From Rhizobium sp. NLR16a (GTDB lineage: Bacteria; Pseudomonadota; Alphaproteobacteria; Rhizobiales; Rhizobiaceae), in contig NZ_CP072865.1 in the NCBI RefSeq assembly GCF_017948245.1, positions 2,319,501-2,383,500 on the forward strand: a DNA stretch of 64,000 nucleotides, read 5' to 3'. Positions within the stretch are counted from its first letter, which is position 1. Every line of letters begins with the position of its first letter. The notes below the pieces were generated by a model. It was not told where the DNA came from and did not search any database. It saw nothing but the letters and a program-made list of their open reading frames with translations. Positions 35,388-45,221 of this stretch are shown piece after piece. The position numbers and the translations under genes were made by a program.

Positions 35388-36491
35388 TCAATCGCGTTCG
35401 GTGATCATCGTCTCGTGCGGGTATTCGCCGTAAAAGCCGCGCCAGTTGGCGACGGCGAAACCAAATACAACAAGCGCGCCGGCCTGGTGCAGCAGGCCCC
35501 AGTGAAGCGGCACCTGCATCAGCAGCGTGGCAATGCCGATTGCCGCCTGAACGGTCACCAGCGCGAAAAGCAGGACGGCGCGGCGGGCATGGGTGGTCCA
35601 GGGTGCGGCGCGAAGGGCGATCACCATGTTAATGAGCACCACTGCGAAGAGCGTATAGGCGCCGATGCGGTGGATGAACTGCACGGTTTTCGGATTCTCG
35701 AAGGCATTTATCCAGAAGGGCTGCTGAACCAGCAGATCGGAGGGAATGAGGGCGCCATCCATCAGCGGCCAGGTATTGTAGGAAAAACCGGCATCGAGTC
35801 CCGCCACCAGGGCGCCGAGATAGATCTGGAACAGCGCGAAAACAGCGATTGCGGCAGCGAAGCCGCGCGAACTGCGTGCCGGCGCCGGATCGTTGGAGTG
35901 CGGCGACAGCCCGCGCATGATCCACATGCAGCCGGCAAAGATCAGGCAGGCCATGACGAGATGCGTCGCCAGCCGGTACTGACTGACGTCGGTGCGAACG
36001 GAAAGGCCTGAGGACACCATCCACCAGCCGATGAAACCCTGCAGACCGCCGAGCGCCAGGATGCAGACGAGCGGCCAGCGCAGGCGTTTCTCAATCCGCC
36101 CCGTCAGCCAGAAATAGAGGAGCGGCAGCGCGAAGATCACGCCGATGCCGCGGGCGATCAGCCGGTGCGCCCATTCCCACCAGAAGATGTTTTTGAACTC
36201 GTCGACGCTCATGGAACTGTTCAACTGCTGAAATTCGGGAATACGCTGGTAGAGGCGGAACTCCTCTTCCCATTCCGCGGCTGTCAGCGGCGGAATGACG
36301 CCGTGGATCGGCTTCCACTCGGTGATCGACAGACCGGAATTGGTCAACCGCGTTGCCCCTCCAACGAGCACGAGACAAAAGAGCGCCAAAAGCACAAAGC
36401 CGAGCCACAGCCGCAATGCGCGCCGGTTGCGGTTCTGCTTGCGTACTTCGCTCAGGATCGCCTGTTCCGTGGTGAGGTTCGCGACGGCCAT
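35388..36491 (-). CDS. ctaA: Heme A synthase (COX15/CtaA)
   Basis: A 367-aa inner-membrane enzyme that converts heme O to heme A for cytochrome c oxidase. It has eight hydrophobic helices in two homologous halves. The four conserved histidines are placed as expected: [33 protein letters not shown] and [14 protein letters not shown]. The motif [19 protein letters not shown] at the first helix end is diagnostic of the alphaproteobacterial type. The ATG at 36491 begins [11 protein letters not shown] longer frame has no support. It is divergent from the DUF2842 gene. Confidence 0.96.
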   Translation of the reverse strand: MAVANLTTEQAILSEVRKQNRNRRALRLWLGFVLLALFCLVLVGGATRLTNSGLSITEWKPIHGVIPPLTAAEWEEEFRLYQRIPEFQQLNSSMSVDEFKNIFWWEWAHRLIARGIGVIFALPLLYFWLTGRIEKRLRWPLVCILALGGLQGFIGWWMVSSGLSVRTDVSQYRLATHLVMACLIFAGCMWIMRGLSPHSNDPAPARSSRGFAAAIAVFALFQIYLGALVAGLDAGFSYNTWPLMDGALIPSDLLVQQPFWINAFENPKTVQFIHRIGAYTLFAVVLINMVIALRAAPWTTHARRAVLLFALVTVQAAIGIATLLMQVPLHWGLLHQAGALVVFGFAVANWRGFYGEYPHETMITERD

Positions 36492-36605
36492 GATGTCTCC
36501 TTCTATCCGGCAGTTGATTTGCCCCACCGGCTCATGCAAAACAAGCCCCGAAGCTTTGCGGCATGCCGTCGCGCCGCTCCGCGCTACCCACACAAGAGAT
36601 AAACA

Positions 36606-36815
36606 ATGCCCGTCCGCCTCCGCAAATTCATCGGCACGATCATTATCATCGTGCTTGTGCTCGTCTACGCACTGGTGGCGAACACGATCGCGGTGGTGAC
36701 GCTCGGCAACGCCCCCTGGTGGGGGCACCTGCTCTACTTCTTGCTGACCGGCCTGCTTTGGGTATTGCCGGCAATGGTCATCATCAAGTGGATGGCCGGA
36801 CCGCGGCAGCAGTAG
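36606..36815 (+). CDS. DUF2842 small membrane protein
   Basis: A 69-aa protein with two hydrophobic helices ([20 protein letters not shown] and [20 protein letters not shown]) and the WWGHLLYF connection that marks DUF2842, a small alphaproteobacterial membrane family of unknown function. It starts about 115 bases from the divergent ctaA and shares its promoter region. The ribosome-binding site is AGAG. Confidence 0.85.
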   Translation: MPVRLRKFIGTIIIIVLVLVYALVANTIAVVTLGNAPWWGHLLYFLLTGLLWVLPAMVIIKWMAGPRQQ

Positions 36816-36933
36816 ACCATTAACGGCCGAATAACCGTGATCGGCGGAAAACCTCGTCGATGGGCGGCGATTAAACCAAATATACGTCCTGCACACCTAC
36901 TTTCCCGTTCAGCATTTTGACCGGAGAGTTCCC

Positions 36934-38175
36934 GTGCAGACGCAAAAGCTCGATTTTGATGAACAGTCGTCGGACGATGGCGCGCTGGCCGAGATGGCGA
37001 TTTCACGCCTACGCCAGACGAGCATGAAACTTGCCATGGCGAAAATCGACATTACGGTTTTTGATGCGATGGAGCCATTGGAGGATGATTGGCGGGCTCT
37101 GGAGACCGATGATCTCCATTCGCTTCATCAGAGCTATGATTGGTGCGCTGCCTGGGTCAATGCCTTTCGCCAGCCGCTGGCGATCCTCAAAGGCACCTAT
37201 GCCGGGGAGACGGCCTTCATTCTGCCGATCGAGATCGTCAGATCCCGCGGATTGGCCGTCGCAAAGTTCATCGCTGCCGATCACAGCAATATCAATACCG
37301 GTCTGTTCTCCGGCAATTTTGCGGAAAGTGGCGGCAGCATCGATGCGGAGAAGTTCGCGGCGCAGCTTCGGCAGGCCTTAAAGGGCCATGCCGATCTGCT
37401 GCTGCTGCAAAACCTTCCGCTGGAATGGCGCGGGAGGCAGACCCCACTCACCGGACTGCCGATGGTGCAAAACCAGAACCACGCCTATCAATTGCCGTTC
37501 CTCTCCAATTTCGAGGAGACGCTGAAGCAGCTCAACGCCAAAAGCCGGCGTAAGAAATTCCGCGTTCAATCGAGGCGTCTGGAGGCGGCCGGCGGCGTCG
37601 AACACACCATCCCGGAAACATCGGAAGAACAGCACCGCCTGCTCGATATCTTCTTCCGCCTGAAGAGTATTCGCTTCGCCAGCCTTGGCCTGCCCGACGT
37701 CTTTGCCGATCGGGAAACACAGGCCTTCCTGCACGGCCTCATCGGTAAGCGGGATGATGCGAGACAGTATCTCGGCCTGCAGATGCATGCGCTGCGGCTG
37801 AAGGGCGAGAACAAGGACCGGATCGCTGCGGTCTCGGGCATTTCGCGCAAGGGTGATCACGTCATCTGCCAGTTCGGGGCGATCGACGAAGATCTTGCGC
37901 CCGATACCAGCCCCGGCGAATTCCTCTATTGGCAAACCATTTCCGGACTGCACGGCAAAGGCGTCGCGCTGTTCGATTTTGGCCTCGGCGATCAGACCTA
38001 CAAACGATCCTGGGCGCCGGTTGAGACCGCTCATTACGACGTGGTGCTGCCGGTTTCGCCATTTGGCCTCGCCGCCGGCGCGGCACACCGGATCGTTACC
38101 CGGAGCAAGGCGCATATCAAGGCGCGGCCGAAGCTCTATAAATTCGCCCAGGGCATCCGCGCACGGATTGGCTGA
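36934..38175 (+). CDS. GNAT acyltransferase of the CelD/BcsL type
   Basis: A 413-aa protein with the Acetyltransf_6 (CelD/BcsL, HfsK-like) fold. Recognisable parts are DWRALETDDLHSLHQSYDWC near residue 50, LNAKSRRKKFRVQSRRLEAA in the middle, and the acyl-CoA region QFGAIDEDLAPDTSPGEFLYW with FDFGLGDQTYKRSW near 350. Family members modify surface polysaccharides such as cellulose and holdfast. The GTG at 36934 follows GGAGAG. It reads towards the divergent polysaccharide cluster and is separated from its copolymerase gene only by a palindromic repeat, so a role in modifying that polymer is inferred. Confidence 0.82.
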   Translation: MQTQKLDFDEQSSDDGALAEMAISRLRQTSMKLAMAKIDITVFDAMEPLEDDWRALETDDLHSLHQSYDWCAAWVNAFRQPLAILKGTYAGETAFILPIEIVRSRGLAVAKFIAADHSNINTGLFSGNFAESGGSIDAEKFAAQLRQALKGHADLLLLQNLPLEWRGRQTPLTGLPMVQNQNHAYQLPFLSNFEETLKQLNAKSRRKKFRVQSRRLEAAGGVEHTIPETSEEQHRLLDIFFRLKSIRFASLGLPDVFADRETQAFLHGLIGKRDDARQYLGLQMHALRLKGENKDRIAAVSGISRKGDHVICQFGAIDEDLAPDTSPGEFLYWQTISGLHGKGVALFDFGLGDQTYKRSWAPVETAHYDVVLPVSPFGLAAGAAHRIVTRSKAHIKARPKLYKFAQGIRARIG

Positions 38176-38191
38176 GCGTTCTTGGTCTTGC

Positions 38192-38237
38192 GCATGTCGT
38201 TCTTCGCAAAACCGCTGCACAGTTTTGCGCGACATGC
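38192..38237. repeat. Dispersed palindromic repeat, copy 2
   Basis: The outer stem is GCATGTCG/CGACATGC and the inner stem is CGCAAAA/TTTTGCG, with loop ACCGCTGCACAG-like sequence. It matches the copy at 3342-3386 in architecture and almost base for base. It abuts the stop codon of the minus-strand copolymerase gene exactly as the first copy abuts the cupin stop codon. It lies between two convergent genes. Confidence 0.8.
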
Positions 38238-38238
38238 T

Positions 38239-40404
38239 TCAGGCGGCCTGGCCGAGCGCCTGCTCGTCCACTTGGCCGCCCGACATCAGCACGACGCGGT
38301 CATAGCCCGCCGCCTGGAATTCCGTCATCAGGGCAACGAAGATCGTCTCCTCTAGCCGCGGTAGGGAGAGGATAATTTCAACATCCCGGCTGCGCGTGAG
38401 CCGCGAGACGCCTGCAACGTCGGCCGCACCGCATTCGACCACCACGAGGTCGTAGGCGGCGGCGAGCGCATCGAGCAGCAGCGACAGCCGGTCGACACCG
38501 CGCATGGCGCGGCGCACGTCGCTCTGACCCTGCGGGATCAGATGAGCATCGGAAAGACGATCGCTGTGGATCGTGTCGCCGAAGGCCGCCTCGCCGCACA
38601 GCAGATCGGTGATGCCAGCCGCGACCTGGTTCTCGGCCATCAGTTCTGTGGGATAGCCGGAGCCGGTCATATCAATCAGAATGACGCGGCGGCCGGCATC
38701 GGCGAGCATGCGCGTCAACGAAACCGTCGCCGCCGAACCGTTATCACCAGTTGGAGATATGACGATTGCCAGCGGCGCCCGGCTGCCCGTGAGGTAGTCC
38801 GCAACGGAGGCAATGGAAAATTCATGGTCGTCCTCCGGCGCCTCTTCGGCGGCCGCCGTTTCTTCGATCATATCCTTTCCGTCATCCTCCGTGACAACGG
38901 CGAGCATGCTCGGCTGGACGGGCCTTCCGGCGGCCGGTGCTGCCTGCGGCACATCCTTGTCTCCGACGACCGTTTCCGCCTCGACCGCGTCACGGGACGC
39001 ATCGACAGCACGAAGCGCCCGACCGCTGAAGAGTTCGGCGAGCATGGTGACGATGGCGCTCAGGATCAGCGTTGCGACGGCCGCGACGACGACGATCGGA
39101 ACCACCTTCGGGAAATAGGGATCGACCGGCTCGATGGCCCGGGAAACGATACGGGCGTCAGCCGGGCTGGAATTGCTGTCGGCGCGCGAGGCGGCCTCGC
39201 GGTAGCGCACCAGATAGGTTTCGAGCAGCTGGCGCTGGGCGTTTGCCTCGCGCTCGAGCGCGTTGAGGCCGACCTCGTCTTCGCCGGCGCGGGCGCTGTT
39301 AGCCTGTACCGCGTCCTTCTGGCGCTCGAGCTCGCTTGCGCGGAGGTCGGCAACTTTCGCCTCATTTTCGATGCTGGCCAGAATCTTCTGCGTCTCCTGG
39401 CGGATTTGGCCGCGAATATCGGAGAGCTGGGCGCGCAGACTCTTCAGCCTCGGATGACTGTTGAGAAGGCTGGTCTGCAGATCTGATATTTGCGACTGCA
39501 GGCCCGATTCCGTAGCCTTCAGCCGCTGGATCGCCTGGGAAGACATGATGTCAGGCAGCGTATCGGAGGCTTCGCCCGATGACAGCGCATTGCGCACCGC
39601 CTGCGCCCTCGCCTCGGCATTGGCCTTGTCGCCCCGTACGCGGGTGAGTTCTGCGGAGATGTCATTAAGCTGCTGGGCGGGAAATGTGGTCGTGCCGTTC
39701 GTTTGCAGCAGACCGTGGGTGGTGCGATACTCGGCAACCTTCTTCTCGGCATCGCTGACCTTCTTCCGCAGGTTTTCGATCTCCGGCTCGAGCCAACGCG
39801 TCGCTTCCGAATTGGAAGCGAGCTTGGCGCCGCTCTGGGTGGAAAGGTAGACATTCGCCATGGCGTTCGGGATGGCGGCGGCGAGCTTCGGATCCTTCGA
39901 CGTGAAGTTGATGCCGATGACGCGCGAACCCGGCACCTGATAGACCTGCAGCCGCTCGACAAAAGCATCGATTACTCGTTCTTCCGGCGGGTTCTCCATC
40001 GGATTCTTCTTCAGATGCAGATTCACGAGGATGCTGCTCATCGCCGAGCCGTTGGCGGCATCGTCGAATTCCGGCAGATTGTAGAGCTTCAGGTCGTTGA
40101 TCACCTTCTTGAGGAGATCGGCCGATTGCAGGAGCTGCACCTGGCTGGCGATATTCAGCTCGTCCATCAGCGGCCCGCCGCCGGCTTCGTTCGCCTGCTG
40201 GGTACTGGCGAAGGCTGGCGCGCGGGGTTCGATGAGGATGCGTGTTTCGCTGCGATATTGCGGCGAGATGATCTTGGCGCCGGCAAAGGCGACGCCGACC
40301 GCCGCAAGCGTGATCGTCAAAATCCTGAGCCGGCGCGCCCACACGGCGCGAACCAACTGGCCGAGGTCGATGTCCACATCCTGATCACGCACTACCCCGG
40401 ACAT
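38239..40404 (-). CDS. Polysaccharide copolymerase (Wzc/ExoP-like)
   Basis: A 721-aa inner-membrane protein that sets chain length and couples polymerisation to export. The Wzz domain starts at residue 10 and ends near 440, bounded by hydrophobic segments ILTITLAAVGVAFAGAKI and VVPIVVVAAVATLILSAIV. A long coiled coil lies between (residues 180-400). The C-terminal domain has the tyrosine-kinase layout, but the P-loop near residue 550 reads SPTGDNGSAATVS instead of GEGKST, so the Walker lysine is missing. There is also no C-terminal tyrosine cluster. Kinase activity is therefore unlikely. The ATG at 40404 follows GGAG. It is divergent from the Wza-like gene. Confidence 0.88.
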   Translation of the reverse strand: MSGVVRDQDVDIDLGQLVRAVWARRLRILTITLAAVGVAFAGAKIISPQYRSETRILIEPRAPAFASTQQANEAGGGPLMDELNIASQVQLLQSADLLKKVINDLKLYNLPEFDDAANGSAMSSILVNLHLKKNPMENPPEERVIDAFVERLQVYQVPGSRVIGINFTSKDPKLAAAIPNAMANVYLSTQSGAKLASNSEATRWLEPEIENLRKKVSDAEKKVAEYRTTHGLLQTNGTTTFPAQQLNDISAELTRVRGDKANAEARAQAVRNALSSGEASDTLPDIMSSQAIQRLKATESGLQSQISDLQTSLLNSHPRLKSLRAQLSDIRGQIRQETQKILASIENEAKVADLRASELERQKDAVQANSARAGEDEVGLNALEREANAQRQLLETYLVRYREAASRADSNSSPADARIVSRAIEPVDPYFPKVVPIVVVAAVATLILSAIVTMLAELFSGRALRAVDASRDAVEAETVVGDKDVPQAAPAAGRPVQPSMLAVVTEDDGKDMIEETAAAEEAPEDDHEFSIASVADYLTGSRAPLAIVISPTGDNGSAATVSLTRMLADAGRRVILIDMTGSGYPTELMAENQVAAGITDLLCGEAAFGDTIHSDRLSDAHLIPQGQSDVRRAMRGVDRLSLLLDALAAAYDLVVVECGAADVAGVSRLTRSRDVEIILSLPRLEETIFVALMTEFQAAGYDRVVLMSGGQVDEQALGQAA

Positions 40405-40592
40405 GCTCTTACTCCACAACAAAGGTGCCGCAAGCGTAAACGACCATGGTAACGCAACGGTTAATTCGATCTCGCCAAGAAATAGAGGAGATCGGCAAAG
40501 AATTGGGGGATTGCCATGCGCCTTTTACCGGGTATTAACCCTAACGGATCGATAACGGCTGCACCGAGTTCATTTTCTGTGAGCACAAGCGG

Positions 40593-41168
40593 ATGTCTGT
40601 CGCCCCGCCTAAGATCCTTTTGGCCCTGAGCCTTGCAGCCATGACGGCGGCATTGGGCGGCTGCACGACGTACAAGCCGGCTCCGAAAGCCTTCAACGAG
40701 GCAATCATCCAGCCCTATACGCTTGATAGCGGCGATCGGCTGCGCATCACCGTCTTCGACCAGCAGAGCCTAACCAATACCTACACGGTGGACCAGGCCG
40801 GTTACATCGCCTTCCCCCTCATCGGTCAGGTCCCTGCCCGCGGCCGAACCCTCCAGCAACTCTCAGGGCAGATCGCCCAGAAACTGCAGCAGGGCTATCT
40901 TCGCGATCCCGATGTCACCATCGACGTCGACCGTTACCGTTCGATCTTCATCATGGGCGAAGTCGGCCAGCCCGGCCAATATGCCTATGTTCCGGGCATG
41001 ACCGTGCAGAATGCCATCGCCGTTGCCGGCGGCTTCTCCAGCCGCGCCAACCAAAGCATGGTCGATGTCACCCGCAAGATAAACGGACAGGTGCTGACCG
41101 GCCGCATCAATATATCCGGCCCGATCATCGCGGGCGACACGATCTACGTTCGCGAACGGCTCTTCTGA
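40593..41168 (+). CDS. Polysaccharide export lipoprotein (Wza/ExoF-like)
   Basis: A 191-aa outer-membrane-associated export protein. The lipobox ALGGC ends at Cys24 after a hydrophobic signal. The Poly_export domain follows (YTLDSGDRLRITVFDQQSL near residue 45), then a SLBB-type segment FIMGEVGQPGQYAYVPGMTV. It lacks the long C-terminal part of E. coli Wza and matches the short rhizobial ExoF/HfsD-like versions. It begins a tight operon: the glycosyltransferase starts three bases after its stop codon. Confidence 0.92.
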   Translation: MSVAPPKILLALSLAAMTAALGGCTTYKPAPKAFNEAIIQPYTLDSGDRLRITVFDQQSLTNTYTVDQAGYIAFPLIGQVPARGRTLQQLSGQIAQKLQQGYLRDPDVTIDVDRYRSIFIMGEVGQPGQYAYVPGMTVQNAIAVAGGFSSRANQSMVDVTRKINGQVLTGRINISGPIIAGDTIYVRERLF

Positions 41169-41171
41169 GCA

Positions 41172-42341
41172 ATGGCAAGAGAGAGGCCGCTCCGCATTCT
41201 TCACTGCTTCAGATCGCCGGTCGGCGGAATTTTCCGCCATGTCCGCGACCTGGTCGAGGAACACAGCAAGGCCGGGCATCACATCGGCATTCTCTGCGAC
41301 AGCTCGACCGGCGGCGAGCACGAGGACAGATTGTTCGACGATATCCGCCCATATCTGTCGCTCGGCCTGACGCGCGTGCCGATCCGCCGCTCGGTCAGCC
41401 CGTCCGATATCGCGACGATGTGGGATACGTACAAGAAGATTAAAAGTTTGCGGCCGGATGTGCTGCACGGGCACGGCGCCAAGGGCGGCGTGCTCGCGCG
41501 ACTTGCCGGCTCAGCCCTGCGGGTGAACAGGTATCGCGTAGCCCGCCTCTATACCGCGCATGGCGGAAGCCTGCATTATTCGCGCTCCTCATTCACAGGA
41601 CAGTTCGTCCTCAGGATGGAGCGCCTGCAGGAATATTTCACCGATGCGCTGGTCTTCATCTGCGAATACGAGCGCGACACCTATGCCCGCAAGGTGGGCA
41701 AGCCGCGGACGAAGACGAAACTGATCTATAACGGCATCGGAGAGCGTGAATTCGAGCCGATCCACACCCGGTCGGATGCCGTGCATTTCATCTATGTCGG
41801 GATGCTTCGGGACCTCAAGGGTCCCGATCTGTTTGTCGATGCCTTCGCCAAGACCGAGCGGCTGCTCGGCAGGCCGCTTTCGGCATTGATGATCGGCGAC
41901 GGACCTGACCGCGACCGCTATCGCGAGATGATGATCGAACGCGGCCTCGGAAAACGGATCGGCATGCTGCCGGCAATGCGTATCCACGAAGCCTTTGCCA
42001 TGGCGCAAAATCTCGTCGTCCCGTCTCGCGCCGAAGCGATGCCCTATATCGTGCTCGAAGGGCTGGGGGCCGGCAAAACGATCATAGCCAGCCGCGTCGG
42101 CGGCATTCCCGAGGTGCTCGGCAAGGACAGTCCGGCTCTTGTAGAGCCCGGCAATTCCGACGATCTCGCTCGCGTCATGGCGGAAGCGCTCAGCACGCCC
42201 GGCTGGCACGCCAGAACTATGCCGTCGCATGAGGCAGTAAAGGCCGTGTTTTCCTCGACCGTGATGGCGCGGGATGTCCTGCAATTATACCATGAGCTCG
42301 TCAGTCCCGCCGCCGAACAAGCAGTGTTCGTTACCCCGTAA
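41172..42341 (+). CDS. Glycosyltransferase family 4
   Basis: A 389-aa cytoplasmic GT-B fold glycosyltransferase. The N-terminal acceptor half begins LRILHCFRSPVGGIFRHVRD, and the nucleotide-sugar half begins near residue 200 (VHFIYVGMLRDLKGPDLFVDA). The EX7E-type motif is SRAEAMPYIVLEGLGAGK near 282-290, typical of family 4. The sugar donor is not predictable. It is the only glycosyltransferase of the cluster besides the initiating enzyme, so the polymer repeat may be short or other enzymes lie elsewhere. Confidence 0.92.
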   Translation: MARERPLRILHCFRSPVGGIFRHVRDLVEEHSKAGHHIGILCDSSTGGEHEDRLFDDIRPYLSLGLTRVPIRRSVSPSDIATMWDTYKKIKSLRPDVLHGHGAKGGVLARLAGSALRVNRYRVARLYTAHGGSLHYSRSSFTGQFVLRMERLQEYFTDALVFICEYERDTYARKVGKPRTKTKLIYNGIGEREFEPIHTRSDAVHFIYVGMLRDLKGPDLFVDAFAKTERLLGRPLSALMIGDGPDRDRYREMMIERGLGKRIGMLPAMRIHEAFAMAQNLVVPSRAEAMPYIVLEGLGAGKTIIASRVGGIPEVLGKDSPALVEPGNSDDLARVMAEALSTPGWHARTMPSHEAVKAVFSSTVMARDVLQLYHELVSPAAEQAVFVTP

Positions 42342-42397
42342 ATATTTCTTAGGGGCTTTCTGGTATTTCGCTTGCTGACAACGAGCGACAAAACCCC

Positions 42398-43960
42398 ATG
42401 AACAAATTGGAAAAAAGCGATCAATTCGACGTGGAAGCGCTGCGCAAGCAAATTTCCGACATCGAGGCGCGCGGCGACGCAGGTCAGGCCCACTCCGCCG
42501 ACCCGATCGAAATCAACCCCTATGCCCGGCAGATCGCCGAACAGTTCCGCGACGGCACTCGTTCGCCTGTCATTATTATCGGCCAATTGCGGCTCCTGGA
42601 ATTCCTGGCGCTCTTTTCGATTGCCCTGATCGTCCGCTACTTCTGGCCGGGCGACGGCAGCGATCCCTTGCTGGTCCGGACGGGCATGGCAGCGATTGCT
42701 TCGGCCTCGACCGTCATCGCCCTGCAGCTTGCCGACACCTACACCATTCCCGCACTCCGGGCGAAGCTACGGCTGATGCCCCGCATTCTCGCCTCCTGGA
42801 CGATTGCGCTTGTCCTCACGATCGGCCTGTTCGCGCTCATTCGTGGCACCACATGGGCGATGGTCGATGCCTATGTCCCATGGTTCACCGTCGGCGTGCT
42901 CTTTCTCGCGGCCGAGCGTTTCCTTGTTGCCTACGGCATCCGTAACTGGGCGCGCAACGGCATCATGGAGCGGCGCGCTGTCATCGTCGGCGGCGGCGAA
43001 CCGGCCAAGGAGCTGATCCGCATCCTCGAACAACAGGCCGACAACGACATTCGCATCTGCGGCATCTTCGACGACCGCGGCGAGAAGCGCTCACCGATCA
43101 TGGTCGCCGGTTACCCAAAGCTCGGCACCGTGGCGGAACTCGTCGAATTCGTGCGGCTGACGCGCATCGACATGTTGATCATCGCCCTGCCGCTTTCGGC
43201 CGAAGCCCGCATCTTCGATCTCCTGAAGAAGCTCTGGGTCCTGCCGGTCGATATCCGGCTTGCGGCGCACGCCAACCGGCTGCGCTTCCGGCCACGCGCC
43301 TATTCGCATGTCGGCGCTGTGCCGATGCTCGACATTTTCAAGATGCCGATCCGCGACTGGGATTCCGTCGCCAAACGCGGCTTCGACATCTTTTTCACTC
43401 TGGTCGCGCTTGCGCTGCTCTGGCCGCTGATGGCCGCAACCGCGATCGCCATCAAGGCGACCTCGGAAGGTCCTGTCTTCTTCATGCAGAAGCGTCATGG
43501 CTTCAACAACGAAGTCATCAATGTCTTCAAGTTCCGCTCGATGTACACCAACATGGCCGACCCCTCAGGCAAGGCCGCGGTGACCAAGGGCGATCCGCGC
43601 GTCACCCGTGTCGGAAGGTTCATCCGCAAGACCTCGATCGACGAGCTGCCGCAGCTTTTCAACGTGCTGCGGGGGGAGCTCTCGCTGGTCGGTCCGCGTC
43701 CCCATGCGGTTCTTGCACAGGCGCGCGACCGCGCCTTCGCTGATGTCGTCGAAGGCTATTTCGCCCGCCACCGCGTCAAGCCTGGTGTGACCGGTTGGGC
43801 GCAGATCAACGGCTGGCGCGGCGAGGTCGATAACGATGAGAAAATCAAGTTCCGCACGGCCTACGATCTCTATTATATCGAGAACTGGTCGCTCTGGTTC
43901 GATCTCAAAATCCTGTTCCTGACGCCGATCCGGCTGCTCAACACGGAAAACGCCTATTGA
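42398..43960 (+). CDS. Polyprenyl glycosylphosphotransferase (WcaJ-like)
   Basis: A 520-aa inner-membrane initiating enzyme that transfers a sugar-1-phosphate to undecaprenyl phosphate. The N-terminal third has four to five hydrophobic helices (from LRLLEFLALFSIALIVRYFW). A CoA_binding_3-like nucleotide domain spans roughly 190-310 (RRAVIVGGGEPAKELIRIL). The catalytic bacterial sugar transferase domain starts with WDSVAKRGFDIFFTLVALAL and includes FKFRSMYTNM, RKTSIDELPQLFNVLRGE and SLVGPRPHAV. This is the start of polymer synthesis on the lipid carrier. The next gene overlaps its stop codon. Confidence 0.95.
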   Translation: MNKLEKSDQFDVEALRKQISDIEARGDAGQAHSADPIEINPYARQIAEQFRDGTRSPVIIIGQLRLLEFLALFSIALIVRYFWPGDGSDPLLVRTGMAAIASASTVIALQLADTYTIPALRAKLRLMPRILASWTIALVLTIGLFALIRGTTWAMVDAYVPWFTVGVLFLAAERFLVAYGIRNWARNGIMERRAVIVGGGEPAKELIRILEQQADNDIRICGIFDDRGEKRSPIMVAGYPKLGTVAELVEFVRLTRIDMLIIALPLSAEARIFDLLKKLWVLPVDIRLAAHANRLRFRPRAYSHVGAVPMLDIFKMPIRDWDSVAKRGFDIFFTLVALALLWPLMAATAIAIKATSEGPVFFMQKRHGFNNEVINVFKFRSMYTNMADPSGKAAVTKGDPRVTRVGRFIRKTSIDELPQLFNVLRGELSLVGPRPHAVLAQARDRAFADVVEGYFARHRVKPGVTGWAQINGWRGEVDNDEKIKFRTAYDLYYIENWSLWFDLKILFLTPIRLLNTENAY

Positions 43961-45201
43961 GCGCGATCCAGGCGACATATTCGCGCGTCGCCCAGCCGCA
44001 GCGGGCAACGCTGCGGCTGATCGGCTCCGCCTTCGTCGCTTTCGGTGTTTTCCTTTCCGGCTTCGTCATCGATGAGCCGGCGCCCTATGAACTCTGGATG
44101 GCGGGGCTGATCGGCCTCTGGTTCATCCTGGGTCTCAGGATTTCGCGCAGCGTCGCGCCGTTGCTTGCCCTGCTGCTCACTTTCAATCTCGGTGGCATGC
44201 TGTCGCTGACGCAGATGAAGGATCTTGCGACGGCGCCGATGTATATCGCTGTCTCGACCTTCCTGGCGCTGACCGCGGTTTTCTACGGGGCAATCATCGA
44301 GGACAGCCATAAGCGGCTGCCGCTGATCTTCAACGCCTGGAGCCTGGCTGCCGTCGTCACGTCGGCGCTTGGCGTACTCGGCTATTTCCACGCCTTTCCC
44401 GGCTCGGAAGTGTTCACTCTCTATGACCGTGCCAAAGGCGCATTCCAGGATCCGAACGTCTTCGGCCCCTTCCTGGTGCCGCCGTCGCTCCATCTCATCC
44501 ACGGCATTCTGGTCGGCGATCTGAAGAAATCGCCGTTGAAGGCAGCCGCCCTTCTCGTGATTGCCCTCGGCATCTTCCTCTCCTTTTCCCGCGCCGCCTG
44601 GGGTCTCTTTGCGCTCGGCGTGGTGCTCCTGATTTTCATCATGCTGCTGAAGGAGCGCAGCGGCGCCTTCCGCTTGCGGGTGCTGATCCTGTCACTGGCG
44701 GCGATCGTCATGCTGGTCGCATCGCTGCTCGTGGCGCTGCAGATTCCGAAGGTCGCTGAGCTGTTTTCAACACGCGCTCAGCTGGTGCAGCAGTATGACG
44801 GCGAACATCTCGGCCGCTTCGAGCGCCACAGGATCGGTTTCACCATGATGATGGAGCGCCCGCTCGGCATCGGTCCGCTCGTGTTCGGCACCATGTTTCC
44901 CGAGGACGAGCATAACATCTGGCTGAAGTCGCTCACCTCCTATGGCTGGCTCGGCTTCGTCAGCTATGTCGGAATGCTCCTCTGGACGCTCATCCTGGGT
45001 TTCCGGAACCTGCTTCACGACCGGCCGTGGCAACCCTTCCTGATGATTGCCTGGATCTCCGTTCTCGGCCATGCGACGATCGGCAATGTTATCGACATCG
45101 ACCACTGGCGCCATGTCTATCTGCTCTTCGGCACGGTCTGGGGCTGCGCGGCGCTGGAAGCGCGTCACAGGCGCGGCCGAATGCCCGGAGGAATGGCGTA
45201 G
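43957..45201 (+). CDS. O-antigen ligase / Wzy-like polymerase
   Basis: A 414-aa membrane protein with about ten hydrophobic helices and a large periplasmic loop in the second half (FERHRIGFTMMMERPLGIGP, EDEHNIWLKSLTSYGW), the pattern of Wzy polymerases and WaaL ligases. Its likely role is polymerising lipid-linked repeats at the periplasmic face. The start is the TTG at 43957, overlapping the previous stop codon in TTGA. It is the last gene of the operon. I see no Wzx flippase gene in the cluster, so flipping must be done by a protein encoded elsewhere. Confidence 0.88.
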   Translation: MSAIQATYSRVAQPQRATLRLIGSAFVAFGVFLSGFVIDEPAPYELWMAGLIGLWFILGLRISRSVAPLLALLLTFNLGGMLSLTQMKDLATAPMYIAVSTFLALTAVFYGAIIEDSHKRLPLIFNAWSLAAVVTSALGVLGYFHAFPGSEVFTLYDRAKGAFQDPNVFGPFLVPPSLHLIHGILVGDLKKSPLKAAALLVIALGIFLSFSRAAWGLFALGVVLLIFIMLLKERSGAFRLRVLILSLAAIVMLVASLLVALQIPKVAELFSTRAQLVQQYDGEHLGRFERHRIGFTMMMERPLGIGPLVFGTMFPEDEHNIWLKSLTSYGWLGFVSYVGMLLWTLILGFRNLLHDRPWQPFLMIAWISVLGHATIGNVIDIDHWRHVYLLFGTVWGCAALEARHRRGRMPGGMA

Positions 45202-45221
45202 TCTTGCCGCATTATGGCGGG

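Noticed and set aside
36820..36834. CtrA-like site TTAA-N7-ATAA before the GNAT gene
   Set aside because: The second half-site is imperfect and such short motifs are frequent. No second site supports it.
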